The notes: a model not told the origin generated them from the letters alone. A stretch of 64,000 bases of DNA from an uncultured Polaribacter sp. (GCF_947497125.1 NZ_CANMFI010000002.1:288748-352747), one strand, 5' to 3'; shown: positions 17,872 to 25,668, numbered from the stretch's first letter. Made by a program: numbers and translations.

Positions 17872-18321
17872 TTATAAAATTTTTATAATTTTTAGTTGTT
17901 CTCCATTAAAAAAGAAGGAATCGTTTTCTTGCTTTCCGAGTAATGATAAACCAATTGGCGATTGTAAAGAAATAGCAAAAAAAGAAGTATTATTATGTAT
18001 TATTTTACCCACAGAAACACTTAAAAAATAAGTTGTTTTTTGTGTGTACACAATACTCCCGAGATGTGCAACCTTAGAAGTTTTTGATACTTCTATTTTT
18101 GCTAAAATTTCTTTCATTTGCTGTATTCCTAAAAGTTGTTGCCCTGCTTTTTCCATTTCTAATTGCAACATTGCGCGTCCGGTTTCGTGTTTATCACCAG
18201 CAGAACTTTTAGTTTCTGATTGCAGTGCTTTTTGGTTAGAAGATATAATTTCTTCTACCGTTTGTAAACGCTTGTTTACAAAAGCTTTACAGGCTTTAAA
18301 AAGTTGTTCTTTTAAGTTCAT
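17872..18321 (-). CDS. GreA/GreB-like transcript elongation factor homologue
   Basis: A 149-residue protein. The N-terminal half is a long helical hairpin (KEQLFKACKAFVNKRLQTVEEII to LEMEKAGQQLLGIQQMKEIL). The C-terminal half is a small beta domain with VAHLGSIVYTQ, YFLSVSVGKI and FFAISLQSPIGLSLLGK, the pattern of the GreA C-terminal domain. In flavobacteria such proteins are sometimes labelled 3-oxoacyl-ACP synthase because of their position, but no condensing-enzyme motif is present. I use the ATG at 18321; the longer frame to 18375 overlaps the PPTase gene and adds an unlikely leader. It is last in the type III PKS gene group, 2 bases after the PPTase. Confidence 0.7.
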   Translation of the reverse strand: MNLKEQLFKACKAFVNKRLQTVEEIISSNQKALQSETKSSAGDKHETGRAMLQLEMEKAGQQLLGIQQMKEILAKIEVSKTSKVAHLGSIVYTQKTTYFLSVSVGKIIHNNTSFFAISLQSPIGLSLLGKQENDSFFFNGEQLKIIKIL

Positions 18322-18323
18322 TA

Positions 18324-18896
18324 TTATAAGGTAAATGCAAAAGCACCGTAATTTCCATGATGCGAAATTGAGCAAGATTTTGTTAATACTTTTTCTTGAT
18401 GATTAAAAAGTGGCGCACCAATTTTGGTTTTCTTTTTTTCTATATCTAAAAAAGAAATTCCTGTCTTTTCGGCTATTTTTAATTTGATGTTATTATCAAT
18501 TAAATTTGGAGATCCAATTCCAGAAAATTTTCTAATTTTATTAGAGTTTTTAATAAAAAAATTTTCAGCAACTGTATGTATATAAAATGAGGTAATTGTT
18601 GTCTTTGTATAAAACTTATAATCTTCAAAAATTACATTTCCAAAATGGTTCTCTTTTAAAGTACATTCAAATTTTTGAGGTGCAAAGAAACGCTTTTCTT
18701 CTTTTTGTGTGTAGCATTTGTATGCAGCTTCTTTCATGCTCCAAAATTGCCACACCTTTAAAAAAGGATTTTTTGAGGTGCTTATTTCTTGTATTTCTTT
18801 TTCTGTAAATTGTTTTTCTAAAAAACCAGCTCTCTTCCAATTACTTTGACTCTTAGCAAGTTCTAAATCAACAATATCATTCCCAATTTTAGGCAT
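18324..18896 (-). CDS. 4'-phosphopantetheinyl transferase superfamily protein
   Basis: A 190-residue enzyme that moves the phosphopantetheine arm of CoA onto a carrier-protein serine. The metal-binding motif near the N-terminus is GNDIVDLELAKS, and the second motif is WSMKEAAYKCY (about 53-63), where the Glu and Lys are catalytic. Length suits an AcpS/Sfp-like single-domain form with extra C-terminal residues. It overlaps the 3' end of the acyl carrier protein gene by 8 bases. This strongly suggests that it activates that carrier protein rather than only the housekeeping AcpP. Confidence 0.88.
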   Translation of the reverse strand: MPKIGNDIVDLELAKSQSNWKRAGFLEKQFTEKEIQEISTSKNPFLKVWQFWSMKEAAYKCYTQKEEKRFFAPQKFECTLKENHFGNVIFEDYKFYTKTTITSFYIHTVAENFFIKNSNKIRKFSGIGSPNLIDNNIKLKIAEKTGISFLDIEKKKTKIGAPLFNHQEKVLTKSCSISHHGNYGAFAFTL

Positions 18897-19140
18897 TCAT
18901 TTTAGCTTGAATAATTGCGACGGTTTCTTTTACAGACATCATTTTTTCCATAGAATCATTGTCTATGTGTATTTTAAATTCATCTTCAACATCTAAAATA
19001 ATATCCACCAAATTTGCAGAGTTTATCTCTAAATCATTGATAAAATCTGTATTCTCAGAAATATTTTTAAAACCTTCTTCATTTTGAATATAAGGTTTAA
19101 CAATGCTTGTTAGTTTTTGTATAATTTCTTGTTTTGTCAT
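18889..19140 (-). CDS. Acyl carrier protein of the type III PKS cluster
   Basis: An 83-residue carrier protein. The modified serine is in LEINSANLVDIILDVEDEF (Ser near residue 41), where the usual D-S-L is replaced by N-S-A. This departs clearly from the housekeeping AcpP at 60003-60239, whose site is ADSLDTVEL. Such N-S-A/N-S-L variants are common in carrier proteins of specialised pathways. The gene overlaps the ketosynthase stop by 4 bases (ATGA) and the PPTase start by 8 bases, which indicates tight translational coupling. It presumably holds the growing acyl or starter chain for the neighbouring ketosynthase. Confidence 0.92.
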   Translation of the reverse strand: MTKQEIIQKLTSIVKPYIQNEEGFKNISENTDFINDLEINSANLVDIILDVEDEFKIHIDNDSMEKMMSVKETVAIIQAKMNA

Positions 19141-20426
19141 TGCGTTTTATGTTTGTCTGAATATTTTTTAAAGATAACACATGCATTTACATCTCCAAAG
19201 CCAAAACTTGCTTTTGCTAAAACAGCTACCTCTTTTTCTATGAGTTTTGTTGGGATTTTATCCGAAGAAATAAATCCTAAAATTTCTGGATGCACATCTT
19301 CACAGTTGATATTCGGAAACACAAATTGTTCTTTAATTTGTAGTACAGAAGCAACAGATTCTATAGCTCCAGAAGCAGCCAAACAATGACCAATATGAGA
19401 CTTTAACGAGTTTATAAACGGAAAATTATTTCCTTTTCTTTGCAGTGCTTTTGCCCAGTTTTCGATTTCTAAAGCGTCTTTAGAAGTTGCTGTTAAATGC
19501 CCATTAATTACATCAATAGCGTCTGTGGTAACACCAGCATCTAACACTGCGTCTGTAATGCATTTCTGTACAGCTTCTGCATTAGGGGCCGTTAAAGTAC
19601 CGCCATTTCTTTGTCCGCCAGAGTTTATATTTCCTCCTAAAACTTCTGCATAAATAGTTGCTTTTCGCTCTAGTGCACTTTCTAAAGATTCTAATACTAG
19701 AGCGCCTGCGCCACTTCCGGGAACAAAACCAGAAGCAGATAAACTCATGGGTCTTGAGCCTTTTTCTGGTGTTTCATTATGTTTATAAGTCATCACTCGC
19801 ATTGCATCAAAACCACCCCAAGTATACAAACTACTATCGCTAGCGCCACCTACTAACATTATTTTTGCTTTTCCGTTTTTTATTCGATCAAAACCCATTA
19901 AAATGGCCTCGGTTCCTGTGGTACAGGCAGATGAGTTTGTAGTTACTTGGTTTCCGAAACCTAAAATTCCACCTAAATATGCAGAAATACCACTCGCCAT
20001 TGTTTGCACTACAGAAGTACTACCTAATCGTCTTACGTTTTGAGCGTCTATTTTATAAATTGCTTCTCTAAATTTTTCGATTCCTGAAGTTCCTACTCCA
20101 AAAATTAACCCCGAATCGTAGTCTAGTGTTGAATTTTCATTTACACTAAAACCTGCATCTTTCCAGGCATCAATACCTGCCATGCAGCCATATAAAATAC
20201 TCGTGCTATTAAAACCACGCAATTGTAATGGTGTTAAGTATTCATTTATTTTTTCTTCGGATACTTCTGGAATTCCGCCAATACAACAAGAGAAACCTTT
20301 GTCTTTTAACTGCTGATGAAACGTAATTCCAGATGTACCAGATTTTATAGCATTTGTAAATTCTTGTATGCCAACTCCGTTTGGTGCTACAACTCCTAAA
20401 CCTGTAATTACGACTCTATTTTTCAT
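19137..20426 (-). CDS. Beta-ketoacyl-ACP synthase (KAS II/FabF-like) of the type III PKS cluster
   Basis: A 429-residue condensing enzyme. The active-site Cys is at 168 in SSACTTGTEAIL. The two catalytic histidines are in NGHLTATSKDALE and SLKSHIGHCLAASG, so the Cys-His-His triad is complete. Compared with the housekeeping FabF at 58743-59996 the motifs differ (NGHLTAT instead of NTHGTST), which marks a separate branch. It probably builds or extends the acyl starter on the dedicated carrier protein that follows it with a 4-base overlap. The product chain length cannot be read from the sequence. Confidence 0.93.
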   Translation of the reverse strand: MKNRVVITGLGVVAPNGVGIQEFTNAIKSGTSGITFHQQLKDKGFSCCIGGIPEVSEEKINEYLTPLQLRGFNSTSILYGCMAGIDAWKDAGFSVNENSTLDYDSGLIFGVGTSGIEKFREAIYKIDAQNVRRLGSTSVVQTMASGISAYLGGILGFGNQVTTNSSACTTGTEAILMGFDRIKNGKAKIMLVGGASDSSLYTWGGFDAMRVMTYKHNETPEKGSRPMSLSASGFVPGSGAGALVLESLESALERKATIYAEVLGGNINSGGQRNGGTLTAPNAEAVQKCITDAVLDAGVTTDAIDVINGHLTATSKDALEIENWAKALQRKGNNFPFINSLKSHIGHCLAASGAIESVASVLQIKEQFVFPNINCEDVHPEILGFISSDKIPTKLIEKEVAVLAKASFGFGDVNACVIFKKYSDKHKTQ

Positions 20427-20433
20427 TCTTATT

Positions 20434-20880
20434 TTATCTAATCATTCCAGAAATTGTACCTCTACAAACAAGCTCATTTTTAGAATTTATCATTTTAACG
20501 GTACATTTTAATTTGTTAAATCTAAAAAATTCCTTTTCTGAAATTACGGTTACTTTTTCACCAGGTAAAACAGGTAAAAAAAAATCAATATTATTTGATG
20601 TTAATGCAATTTGAGGGGTTGTTTTTTCGGAAGATATTATATCTTTCAATAAAAAAATACCCAAGCAAACCAAACCGATTTGAGCCATTGTTTCTGTTAA
20701 AATCACTCCAGGAGTTATTGGGTTTTCCTTAAAATGACCTTTGTAGAAATACTCGGTTACCTTAAACGTATAATTCCCTGAAACGCCATTTTCTGAAATA
20801 TCTGTTAGTTCGTCAACAAACAAAAAAGGGGTTGAATAAGGTAATTTATTTATGATTTCTGTTTGATTCATTTTTTTCAT
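20434..20880 (-). CDS. 3-hydroxyacyl-ACP dehydratase, FabZ-like hotdog fold
   Basis: A 148-residue single hotdog protein. The motif GHFKENPITPGVILTETMAQ (about 52-71) contains the FabZ catalytic His and Glu and the sequence P-G-V-L that packs against them. PFLFVDELTD near the start is also typical. The annotated frame can be extended to a GTG inside the adjacent palindrome at 20887-20919. I prefer the ATG at 20880 (an ATG at 20871 is also possible), because the palindrome is a mobile insertion. It lies 7 bases before the ketosynthase and would remove water from the 3-hydroxyacyl chain. The RAYT/palindrome unit separates it from the type III PKS gene. Confidence 0.87.
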   Translation of the reverse strand: MKKMNQTEIINKLPYSTPFLFVDELTDISENGVSGNYTFKVTEYFYKGHFKENPITPGVILTETMAQIGLVCLGIFLLKDIISSEKTTPQIALTSNNIDFFLPVLPGEKVTVISEKEFFRFNKLKCTVKMINSKNELVCRGTISGMIR

Positions 20881-20886
20881 TTTAAC

Positions 20887-20919
20887 AGACCTCACAGGTT
20901 TTAAAAACCTGTGAGGTCT
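20887..20919. repeat. REP palindrome, left copy
   Basis: A 33-nt perfect inverted repeat: AGACCTCACAGGTTTT, one central A, then AAAACCTGTGAGGTCT. It is identical to the copy at 21510-21542. It lies 9 bases after the RAYT stop and 7 bases before the dehydratase start, so it must appear in any read-through transcript as a strong 16-bp stem. Confidence 0.95.
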
Positions 20920-20927
20920 TAGTTTTC

Positions 20928-21490
20928 TTATTGTTCTAGAGTTATTGTTTGTGTAATGTTTACTTCTTTAATTCTGTGAGAATCAATAAAATTTTGTGTG
21001 TCTTCAAAAAGGTTTATTACGTCTTCTCTTAATAAATCTGAAGGTTTATTTGATAAGATTGAATTATAAGACGAATATTTATAAGTTCTAAAATCGTCAA
21101 CAAATTGATGGTGAGTTGGGTTTAAATGAATATAAAGAATTAAGTTTTTTAAATAGTTTTCATTTTCTAATTTTATTCTCGAAAATCGATCTTTAAATAA
21201 ACTTCCACTTCTTCCATATTTTTTATTGATACTTTTTGAATATGCATTAAATAAGTTTGAAAAGGATTGAGAAATATCTCTAGAGGCTATATTTTCTTTT
21301 GTTTTTATTAAAAAATGAAAATGATTTTTTAATAAACAATATGCTATCATGTCAGAAGTTTTAGAAGGTGCTTTTTTACTAATTTTAGGAAATATGAATA
21401 ATTTTGTACTTCAATAAAAATATTTTCTTTATTGTTTCCACAATTATAAATATGATAAAAAGAATCTTTTACTAAAACCTCGTATTTCAT
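20928..21490 (-). pseudogene. RAYT (REP-associated tyrosine transposase), two frames joined at an A_AAA_AAG site
   Basis: The gene starts at ATG 21488-21490 (MKYEVLVKDSFYHIYNCGNN) and reads 47 codons to a TGA. The rest of the family sequence, with the HUH motif AYCLLKNHFHFLI and the typical SGSLFKDRF and YIHLNP, is in the -1 frame down to 20928. The two frames meet at A_AAA_AAG (21371-21377). A -1 slip there gives one 187-residue protein with exactly the expected 14 residues between YFL and AYCL. Loss of one A from a run of seven would give the same picture, so this is either programmed frameshifting or a broken gene. A restart at the ATG at 21350, which overlaps the TGA, is also possible. 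The start and HUH region are clear; activity is unknown. Confidence 0.8.
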
Positions 21491-21509
21491 ATTAATCTAT
21501 TCTTTAAAT

Positions 21510-21542
21510 AGACCTCACAGGTTTTAAAAACCTGTGAGGTCT
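21510..21542. repeat. REP palindrome, right copy
   Basis: Identical to 20887-20919 over all 33 bases. It lies 8 bases past the type III PKS stop and 19 bases before the RAYT start. It may act as a transcription terminator or RNA-end protector for the PKS message, although no T-run follows it. Confidence 0.95.
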
Positions 21543-21550
21543 AAAATTAG

Positions 21551-22603
21551 TTACCATTCTAACAAAATACGTTGTGCAGAAAACCCTGGCCCAAAACTTA
21601 ACATCAAACCTCTTTCTCCTTTCGCTGGGTTTCTGTCCATAAAACGTTCTAAAACGTATAAAACGGTTGCACTAGACATATTGCCGTACAAGCGTAAAAC
21701 TTCTTTTGTACCATTGATGTTTTTTCCTAAAACGCCAAATAAATCTTCTACAGTCTGCACTATTTTTTTTCCTCCTGGATGAAAAATTAAATGATCTATA
21801 TCAGAAATTTTTAAAGCATTTTGTTCTAAAAAAGGGTGAATAATCTCAGGAAAATGATCTGCAATTTTTTGTGGAACTTCTTTATCTAAAATCATTTGTA
21901 AACCAGAATTCACTAGGTTAAAACCCATCATTTTTGTAGCGTCATAAAAGTGATACATTGCTTCATTTATAATTTTTGGGCCTTGATCATCTTCATAAGA
22001 AGACAAAATTACTGAAGAAGCGCCATCACCAAAAATAGCTGCACTAACAATGTTTGTCATCGAAAAATCTTCTAGTTGAAATGTTGCGGTTGGAGCTTCT
22101 ACAGCAACTACTGCCGCTCTTTTATTTGGATTTGCTTTTAAGAAATTCTTAGCATAAATTATTCCTGATACACCAGCAGCACAACCCATTTCTGTAACTG
22201 GCAAACGCACAATATCTTGTTTCATTCCTAAAGAATTAATTAAATAAGCATCTACAGAGGGAATCATAATTCCGGTACAACTAACCGTAATGATAAAATC
22301 GATATCTGTTGGATTTAAATTTGCCTTTTCTAAAGATTTTTGAAGTGATTTCTCTGCCAATTGTATAACTTCTCTAGCATAGATATTATTTTTTTCTTCA
22401 AAAGTAGTTGCGGTAAAAACCTCTTCAGGGTCCATAATAGAATATCTTTTGTCTACTCCCGCACCTTCAAAAAGTTTTATTACTTTTCTTTGAAAACGCT
22501 CTTCTTGTCCTTGCATCCAAACCTTTACAAAAGGGATGATATCTTTTGTTTCTCTATAATATTTTGGAAGTTGCTTTGCAACAGCTGTTATTTTTACACT
22601 CAT
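21551..22603 (-). CDS. Type III polyketide synthase (chalcone/stilbene synthase-like)
   Basis: A 350-residue homodimer-type condensing enzyme that extends a CoA- or ACP-bound starter with malonyl units and cyclises it. The full triad is visible: Cys141 in TEMGCAAGVSG, His275 in LIFHPGGKK and Asn308 in LYGNMSSATV. The loop SFGPGFSAQ near the C-terminus corresponds to the GFGPG loop of the family. The product could be an alkylresorcinol, alkylpyrone, phloroglucinol or similar; the sequence alone does not tell. It is preceded by the methyltransferase and FAD oxidoreductase genes, an order that recalls streptomycete phenolic-lipid operons (type III PKS, methyltransferase, flavin hydroxylase). Confidence 0.93.
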   Translation of the reverse strand: MSVKITAVAKQLPKYYRETKDIIPFVKVWMQGQEERFQRKVIKLFEGAGVDKRYSIMDPEEVFTATTFEEKNNIYAREVIQLAEKSLQKSLEKANLNPTDIDFIITVSCTGIMIPSVDAYLINSLGMKQDIVRLPVTEMGCAAGVSGIIYAKNFLKANPNKRAAVVAVEAPTATFQLEDFSMTNIVSAAIFGDGASSVILSSYEDDQGPKIINEAMYHFYDATKMMGFNLVNSGLQMILDKEVPQKIADHFPEIIHPFLEQNALKISDIDHLIFHPGGKKIVQTVEDLFGVLGKNINGTKEVLRLYGNMSSATVLYVLERFMDRNPAKGERGLMLSFGPGFSAQRILLEW

Positions 22604-22634
22604 ATTTTTATTTATCTATTTACAACACAACTTT

Positions 22635-23345
22635 CTAACGTTGTATAATCCATCGCCAACGAAAAGCCCATTTCCATGAAATCTGAGGCGTTACATTTAT
22701 TTTTTGCGACATTGTTGTTAAATCTTTTCTTTTAAAACCTCTTAATACAGAAATTAATCCATCATGAATTATCATTTTATTGCTTATAAAAACCGATAGT
22801 AATTTAAATAAATAATAAGCCAATTTATGCCGGTGTATATCGTTTACAATAATTGCTTTTTTAGTATGTTTTAAAGTATCGTTTAAAAAAGAAACCAATG
22901 GTTTTTGTTTAAAATGATGAAAAAACAAGGTCGCTAAAACGATATCGAATTGTCGATTTTTAAAATCTTCAGAAAAAATATCTTCTACTACAAAAGACAA
23001 TTCCTGGTAATTTTTAGAGAGTTCATTTGCATATTCAATGGCTGTTGAATTTGCATCGACACCAATTAATTTAAATTTATACCCGTGCTTTCTTCCAAAT
23101 TTAGCAACATCGCGTAAAATATCTCCATGACCGCAACCAATATCTGCAATTACAAGTTCTTGCTCTTTTGGATGATTTTTTAATACTTTTTTTAAAGAAT
23201 TTACTGTTACTATATTTCCACCCAACCAACGATTTATGTTTTCTAATTTGTCTAAAACATCACGCAAATAATCGCCGCCAATAGAAAAATCGTCCATCAA
23301 TTCTTCTTTATCAGATCTCTTGGAAGTGTCTACTAAAAAGGGCAT
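22635..23345 (-). CDS. Class I SAM-dependent methyltransferase
   Basis: A 236-residue enzyme. Motif I is IADIGCGHGDIL (about 85-96), followed by the acidic residue that binds the ribose at LIGVDANS and the later segment FDIVLATLFFHHF. About 60 residues precede motif I and a basic aromatic C-terminus (WKWAFRWRW) follows. It most likely methylates the ring or a hydroxyl of the type III PKS product. It shares one base with the FAD oxidoreductase stop and is followed 31 bases later by the PKS gene, so the three form one transcription unit. The acceptor atom (C or O) is not known. Confidence 0.85.
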   Translation of the reverse strand: MPFLVDTSKRSDKEELMDDFSIGGDYLRDVLDKLENINRWLGGNIVTVNSLKKVLKNHPKEQELVIADIGCGHGDILRDVAKFGRKHGYKFKLIGVDANSTAIEYANELSKNYQELSFVVEDIFSEDFKNRQFDIVLATLFFHHFKQKPLVSFLNDTLKHTKKAIIVNDIHRHKLAYYLFKLLSVFISNKMIIHDGLISVLRGFKRKDLTTMSQKINVTPQISWKWAFRWRWIIQR

Positions 23346-24481
23346 TATATTTTCATGGTTTTTCCGTGTGTAAATTTTATAATTATTGGTAATAGAAAAG
23401 GTAGTTTCTTTAAAATTTCAAGTAAAATAGAAGCAATTTTATCTTTTCTGAACAAAAAAGCAATAAAATGACCTACTTTTAAACGAAAACGAAACTTTTT
23501 ATTCCATTGTCTAATATATTCATTTTCTAGAGTTTTTCTTGTAACATTTTTAGCATTCAAATAATTTAGAATCAATTTAGAAGCCATTTGTGCAGATTGA
23601 ATTGCCATACTCATTCCGTTTCCACACAAAGGGTGAATCATTCCTGCTGCATCACCACACATCATTAGATGATTTTCTACTGGTTTTTTTGTTTCAAAAG
23701 AAATTTGACTGATTGTTAATGGAGTTTCAAAAACTGGTTTAGTGTTTTTAAAAATTTCTTTTAGAAAGTGATTTTTAAAAAGAACATTCTCTTGAAAATC
23801 GTCAATATTTTTATACTTTTTGAAAGAAGAAAAGGCTGTTATGTAGCACAAATTAATTGTGTTGTTTTCTACTTTAGAAACGCCACAATATCCACCTTTA
23901 AAATTGTGAAGCGCAACTTGATTTTCTTTAAAGTTTCCTTTTACATGAATTTTTACACCCAGATAAGGTGATTTTTTCTGAATAAAATTACGATTCATTT
24001 TTACATCTAATACACTGCGTTTGCCAAAAGCACCTATACAAACTTTTGAGTTGAAAACACCGTTTTCTTTGCTTTCAATTGTAAAAACGTCATTTGTAAA
24101 TTGTACATCTAAAACGGAATCTTGCAATATACTAACGCCGTTTTCTTTAGCTTTTTCTGATAAAATAAAATCTAATTGATAACGAGAAATACCAAAACCG
24201 CCCAAAGGTAATTTTGCTGAAATGATTTTATTTTTTGTAGTTGATAGTTGAAACTCATCAATTTTTACGGCACCAAAATTAAATGGATTTACTTCTAAAT
24301 ACTTCAAATAAGGTAGCACTTCATTAGAAATATACTCGCCACACACCTTGTGTTTTGGGTAGCTGTTTTTCTCTATTAACAGCACTTTTTTATCAAATTT
24401 TGATAAATGAATAGCATTGCAGAGTCCTGCCAAACCACCACCAATTATAACAATATCAAAATCTGAACTATTTGTATTCAT
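23345..24481 (-). CDS. FAD-dependent oxidoreductase, geranylgeranyl reductase/monooxygenase-like
   Basis: A 378-residue flavoprotein with the dinucleotide fold DIVIIGGGLAGLCNAIHL (about 9-26), the KHKVCGEYIS segment near residue 45 that is typical of geranylgeranyl-reductase-like proteins, and MMCGDAAGMIHPLCGNGMSM (about 270-290) that binds the flavin ribityl/pyrophosphate. In this context it may hydroxylate, oxidise or reduce the polyketide ring or chain. It is the first gene of the cluster on this strand, 41 bases after dinB, with no clear promoter box between. Possibly the cluster is transcribed in part from the dinB promoter. Confidence 0.85.
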   Translation of the reverse strand: MNTNSSDFDIVIIGGGLAGLCNAIHLSKFDKKVLLIEKNSYPKHKVCGEYISNEVLPYLKYLEVNPFNFGAVKIDEFQLSTTKNKIISAKLPLGGFGISRYQLDFILSEKAKENGVSILQDSVLDVQFTNDVFTIESKENGVFNSKVCIGAFGKRSVLDVKMNRNFIQKKSPYLGVKIHVKGNFKENQVALHNFKGGYCGVSKVENNTINLCYITAFSSFKKYKNIDDFQENVLFKNHFLKEIFKNTKPVFETPLTISQISFETKKPVENHLMMCGDAAGMIHPLCGNGMSMAIQSAQMASKLILNYLNAKNVTRKTLENEYIRQWNKKFRFRLKVGHFIAFLFRKDKIASILLEILKKLPFLLPIIIKFTHGKTMKI

Positions 24482-24522
24482 TTGCTAACTATTTACTTTT
24501 TGAGCTGTTTACTCCGATTACT

Positions 24523-25605
24523 TTAAAATTCAAATTGTAATTGTACCCAAACTGGTGCTGTTTTTTCTGTGTTTAAATTTCCGAAAGATAAACCTAATAA
24601 ACGAACTGAATTTTTTAACTTTTCTTGATACAACAGCTCTTTTACAACAGGAAAAAATTCTTTCTTAGTTTGCATAAAATCTGTTTTTGTTTTACTTCTT
24701 GTTTGTTGGGTAAAGTCAGAATATTTTATCTTTAAAGTAATTGTTTTTCCTTTTGTGTTATTTTTTAGCATTCTTCTCTCTAATTCTTCTGCAATTTTTT
24801 CTAACTTTTCAATCATAAAAATTTCTGAAGAGATGTTTTCACTAAACGTTCTTTCTGCTGCTAAAGATTTTCTTATTCTGTTGGGTTTTACCTCACTTAA
24901 ATGAATGCCTCTAACAATGTTATAATAGTGTTTACCAGATTTTCCGAAGAATTTTATCAACTCTTCTAAAGATTTTTTCTTTAAATCATTTCCAATAAAA
25001 ATACCCAAATTAAACATTTTTGCAGCCGTAACTTTACCAACTCCGTAAAATTTATTGACAGGTAGTGATTCTAAAAACGAAATTACTTCTGATGGATGTA
25101 CCGTTTTTTGACCATTAGGTTTGTTTATATCTGATGCTACTTTTGCAATAAATTTGTTGATAGAAATACCTGCAGAGGCTCTTAAACCTGTTTTTTTATA
25201 AATTTTTTCACGAATTTCTCTGGCAATATCATTCGCAGACGGATTCCCTTTTTTATTTACTGTTACATCTAAATATGCTTCATCTAAAGAAAGAGGCTCT
25301 ACCAAATCTGTGTATTCATAGAAAATTTCTCTTACTTGAGTAGAGATTTCTTTGTAACGTGTAAAATCTGAATTCACAAAAATTAAATGCGGGCATTTTT
25401 GTTTTGCCAACATACCGCTCATAGCAGATTTAACACCGTATTTACGCGCTTCATAACTAGCTGCAGCAATAACACCTCTTCTTCCTTCTCCGCCAACAGC
25501 AATCGCTTTACCTCTTAACTCTGGATTGTCTAATGCTGCTACAGAGGCATAAAAAGCATCCATATCTACATGTATTATTTTGCGAAAAGGAGGTTGTAAT
25601 TCCAT
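24523..25605 (-). CDS. dinB: DNA polymerase IV (Y family)
   Basis: A 360-residue translesion polymerase. Catalytic motifs are HVDMDAFYASV (about 13-23) and SLDEAYLDVT (about 104-113), which supply the three metal-binding acids. Helix-hairpin-helix segments follow (FYGVGKVTAAKMFNLG) and the little-finger domain fills the C-terminal third. The protein ends in VWVQLQFEF, lacking an obvious QLxLF clamp-binding peptide, although QLQFEF may serve. The gene has its own -7 box upstream and is followed 41 bases later by the polyketide cluster. Confidence 0.94.
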   Translation of the reverse strand: MELQPPFRKIIHVDMDAFYASVAALDNPELRGKAIAVGGEGRRGVIAAASYEARKYGVKSAMSGMLAKQKCPHLIFVNSDFTRYKEISTQVREIFYEYTDLVEPLSLDEAYLDVTVNKKGNPSANDIAREIREKIYKKTGLRASAGISINKFIAKVASDINKPNGQKTVHPSEVISFLESLPVNKFYGVGKVTAAKMFNLGIFIGNDLKKKSLEELIKFFGKSGKHYYNIVRGIHLSEVKPNRIRKSLAAERTFSENISSEIFMIEKLEKIAEELERRMLKNNTKGKTITLKIKYSDFTQQTRSKTKTDFMQTKKEFFPVVKELLYQEKLKNSVRLLGLSFGNLNTEKTAPVWVQLQFEF

Positions 25606-25617
25606 TGTTTAAAATTA

Positions 25618-25625
25618 CAAAAATA
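25618..25625 (-). promoter_or_regulatory. -7 promoter element for dinB
   Basis: Plus strand CAAAAATA is TATTTTTG on the minus strand, matching TAnnTTTG. It ends 12 bases before the dinB ATG, so the leader would be very short. No -33 TTG is seen at the proper distance. Confidence 0.4.
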
Positions 25626-25668
25626 GCAGCTGGTTTTATTAAAAAATAGGTACATTTATTTTTTTAAC

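Larger units (their letters stand above)
20887..21542 (-). mobile_element. REPtron-like unit: RAYT gene between two identical palindromes
   Basis: A single IS200-like HUH gene is bracketed by two identical 33-nt palindromes, the classic layout of a RAYT with its REP sequences. The unit sits between the type III PKS gene and the dehydratase gene, all on the same strand. It has no target-site duplication that I can see and no second transposase gene. RAYTs are usually vertically kept single genes rather than active transposons, but the position inside an otherwise tightly packed biosynthetic operon suggests a past insertion. Confidence 0.85.

Noticed and set aside
20881..20895. GTG start of the dehydratase inside the palindrome
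   Set aside because: It would add residues encoded by the mobile palindrome. The ATG at 20880 gives the family-like N-terminus.
20887..20919. Simple transcription terminator
   Set aside because: The stem is perfect and occurs twice around a RAYT gene, without a T-run. REP palindrome is the better reading, although a termination effect is possible.
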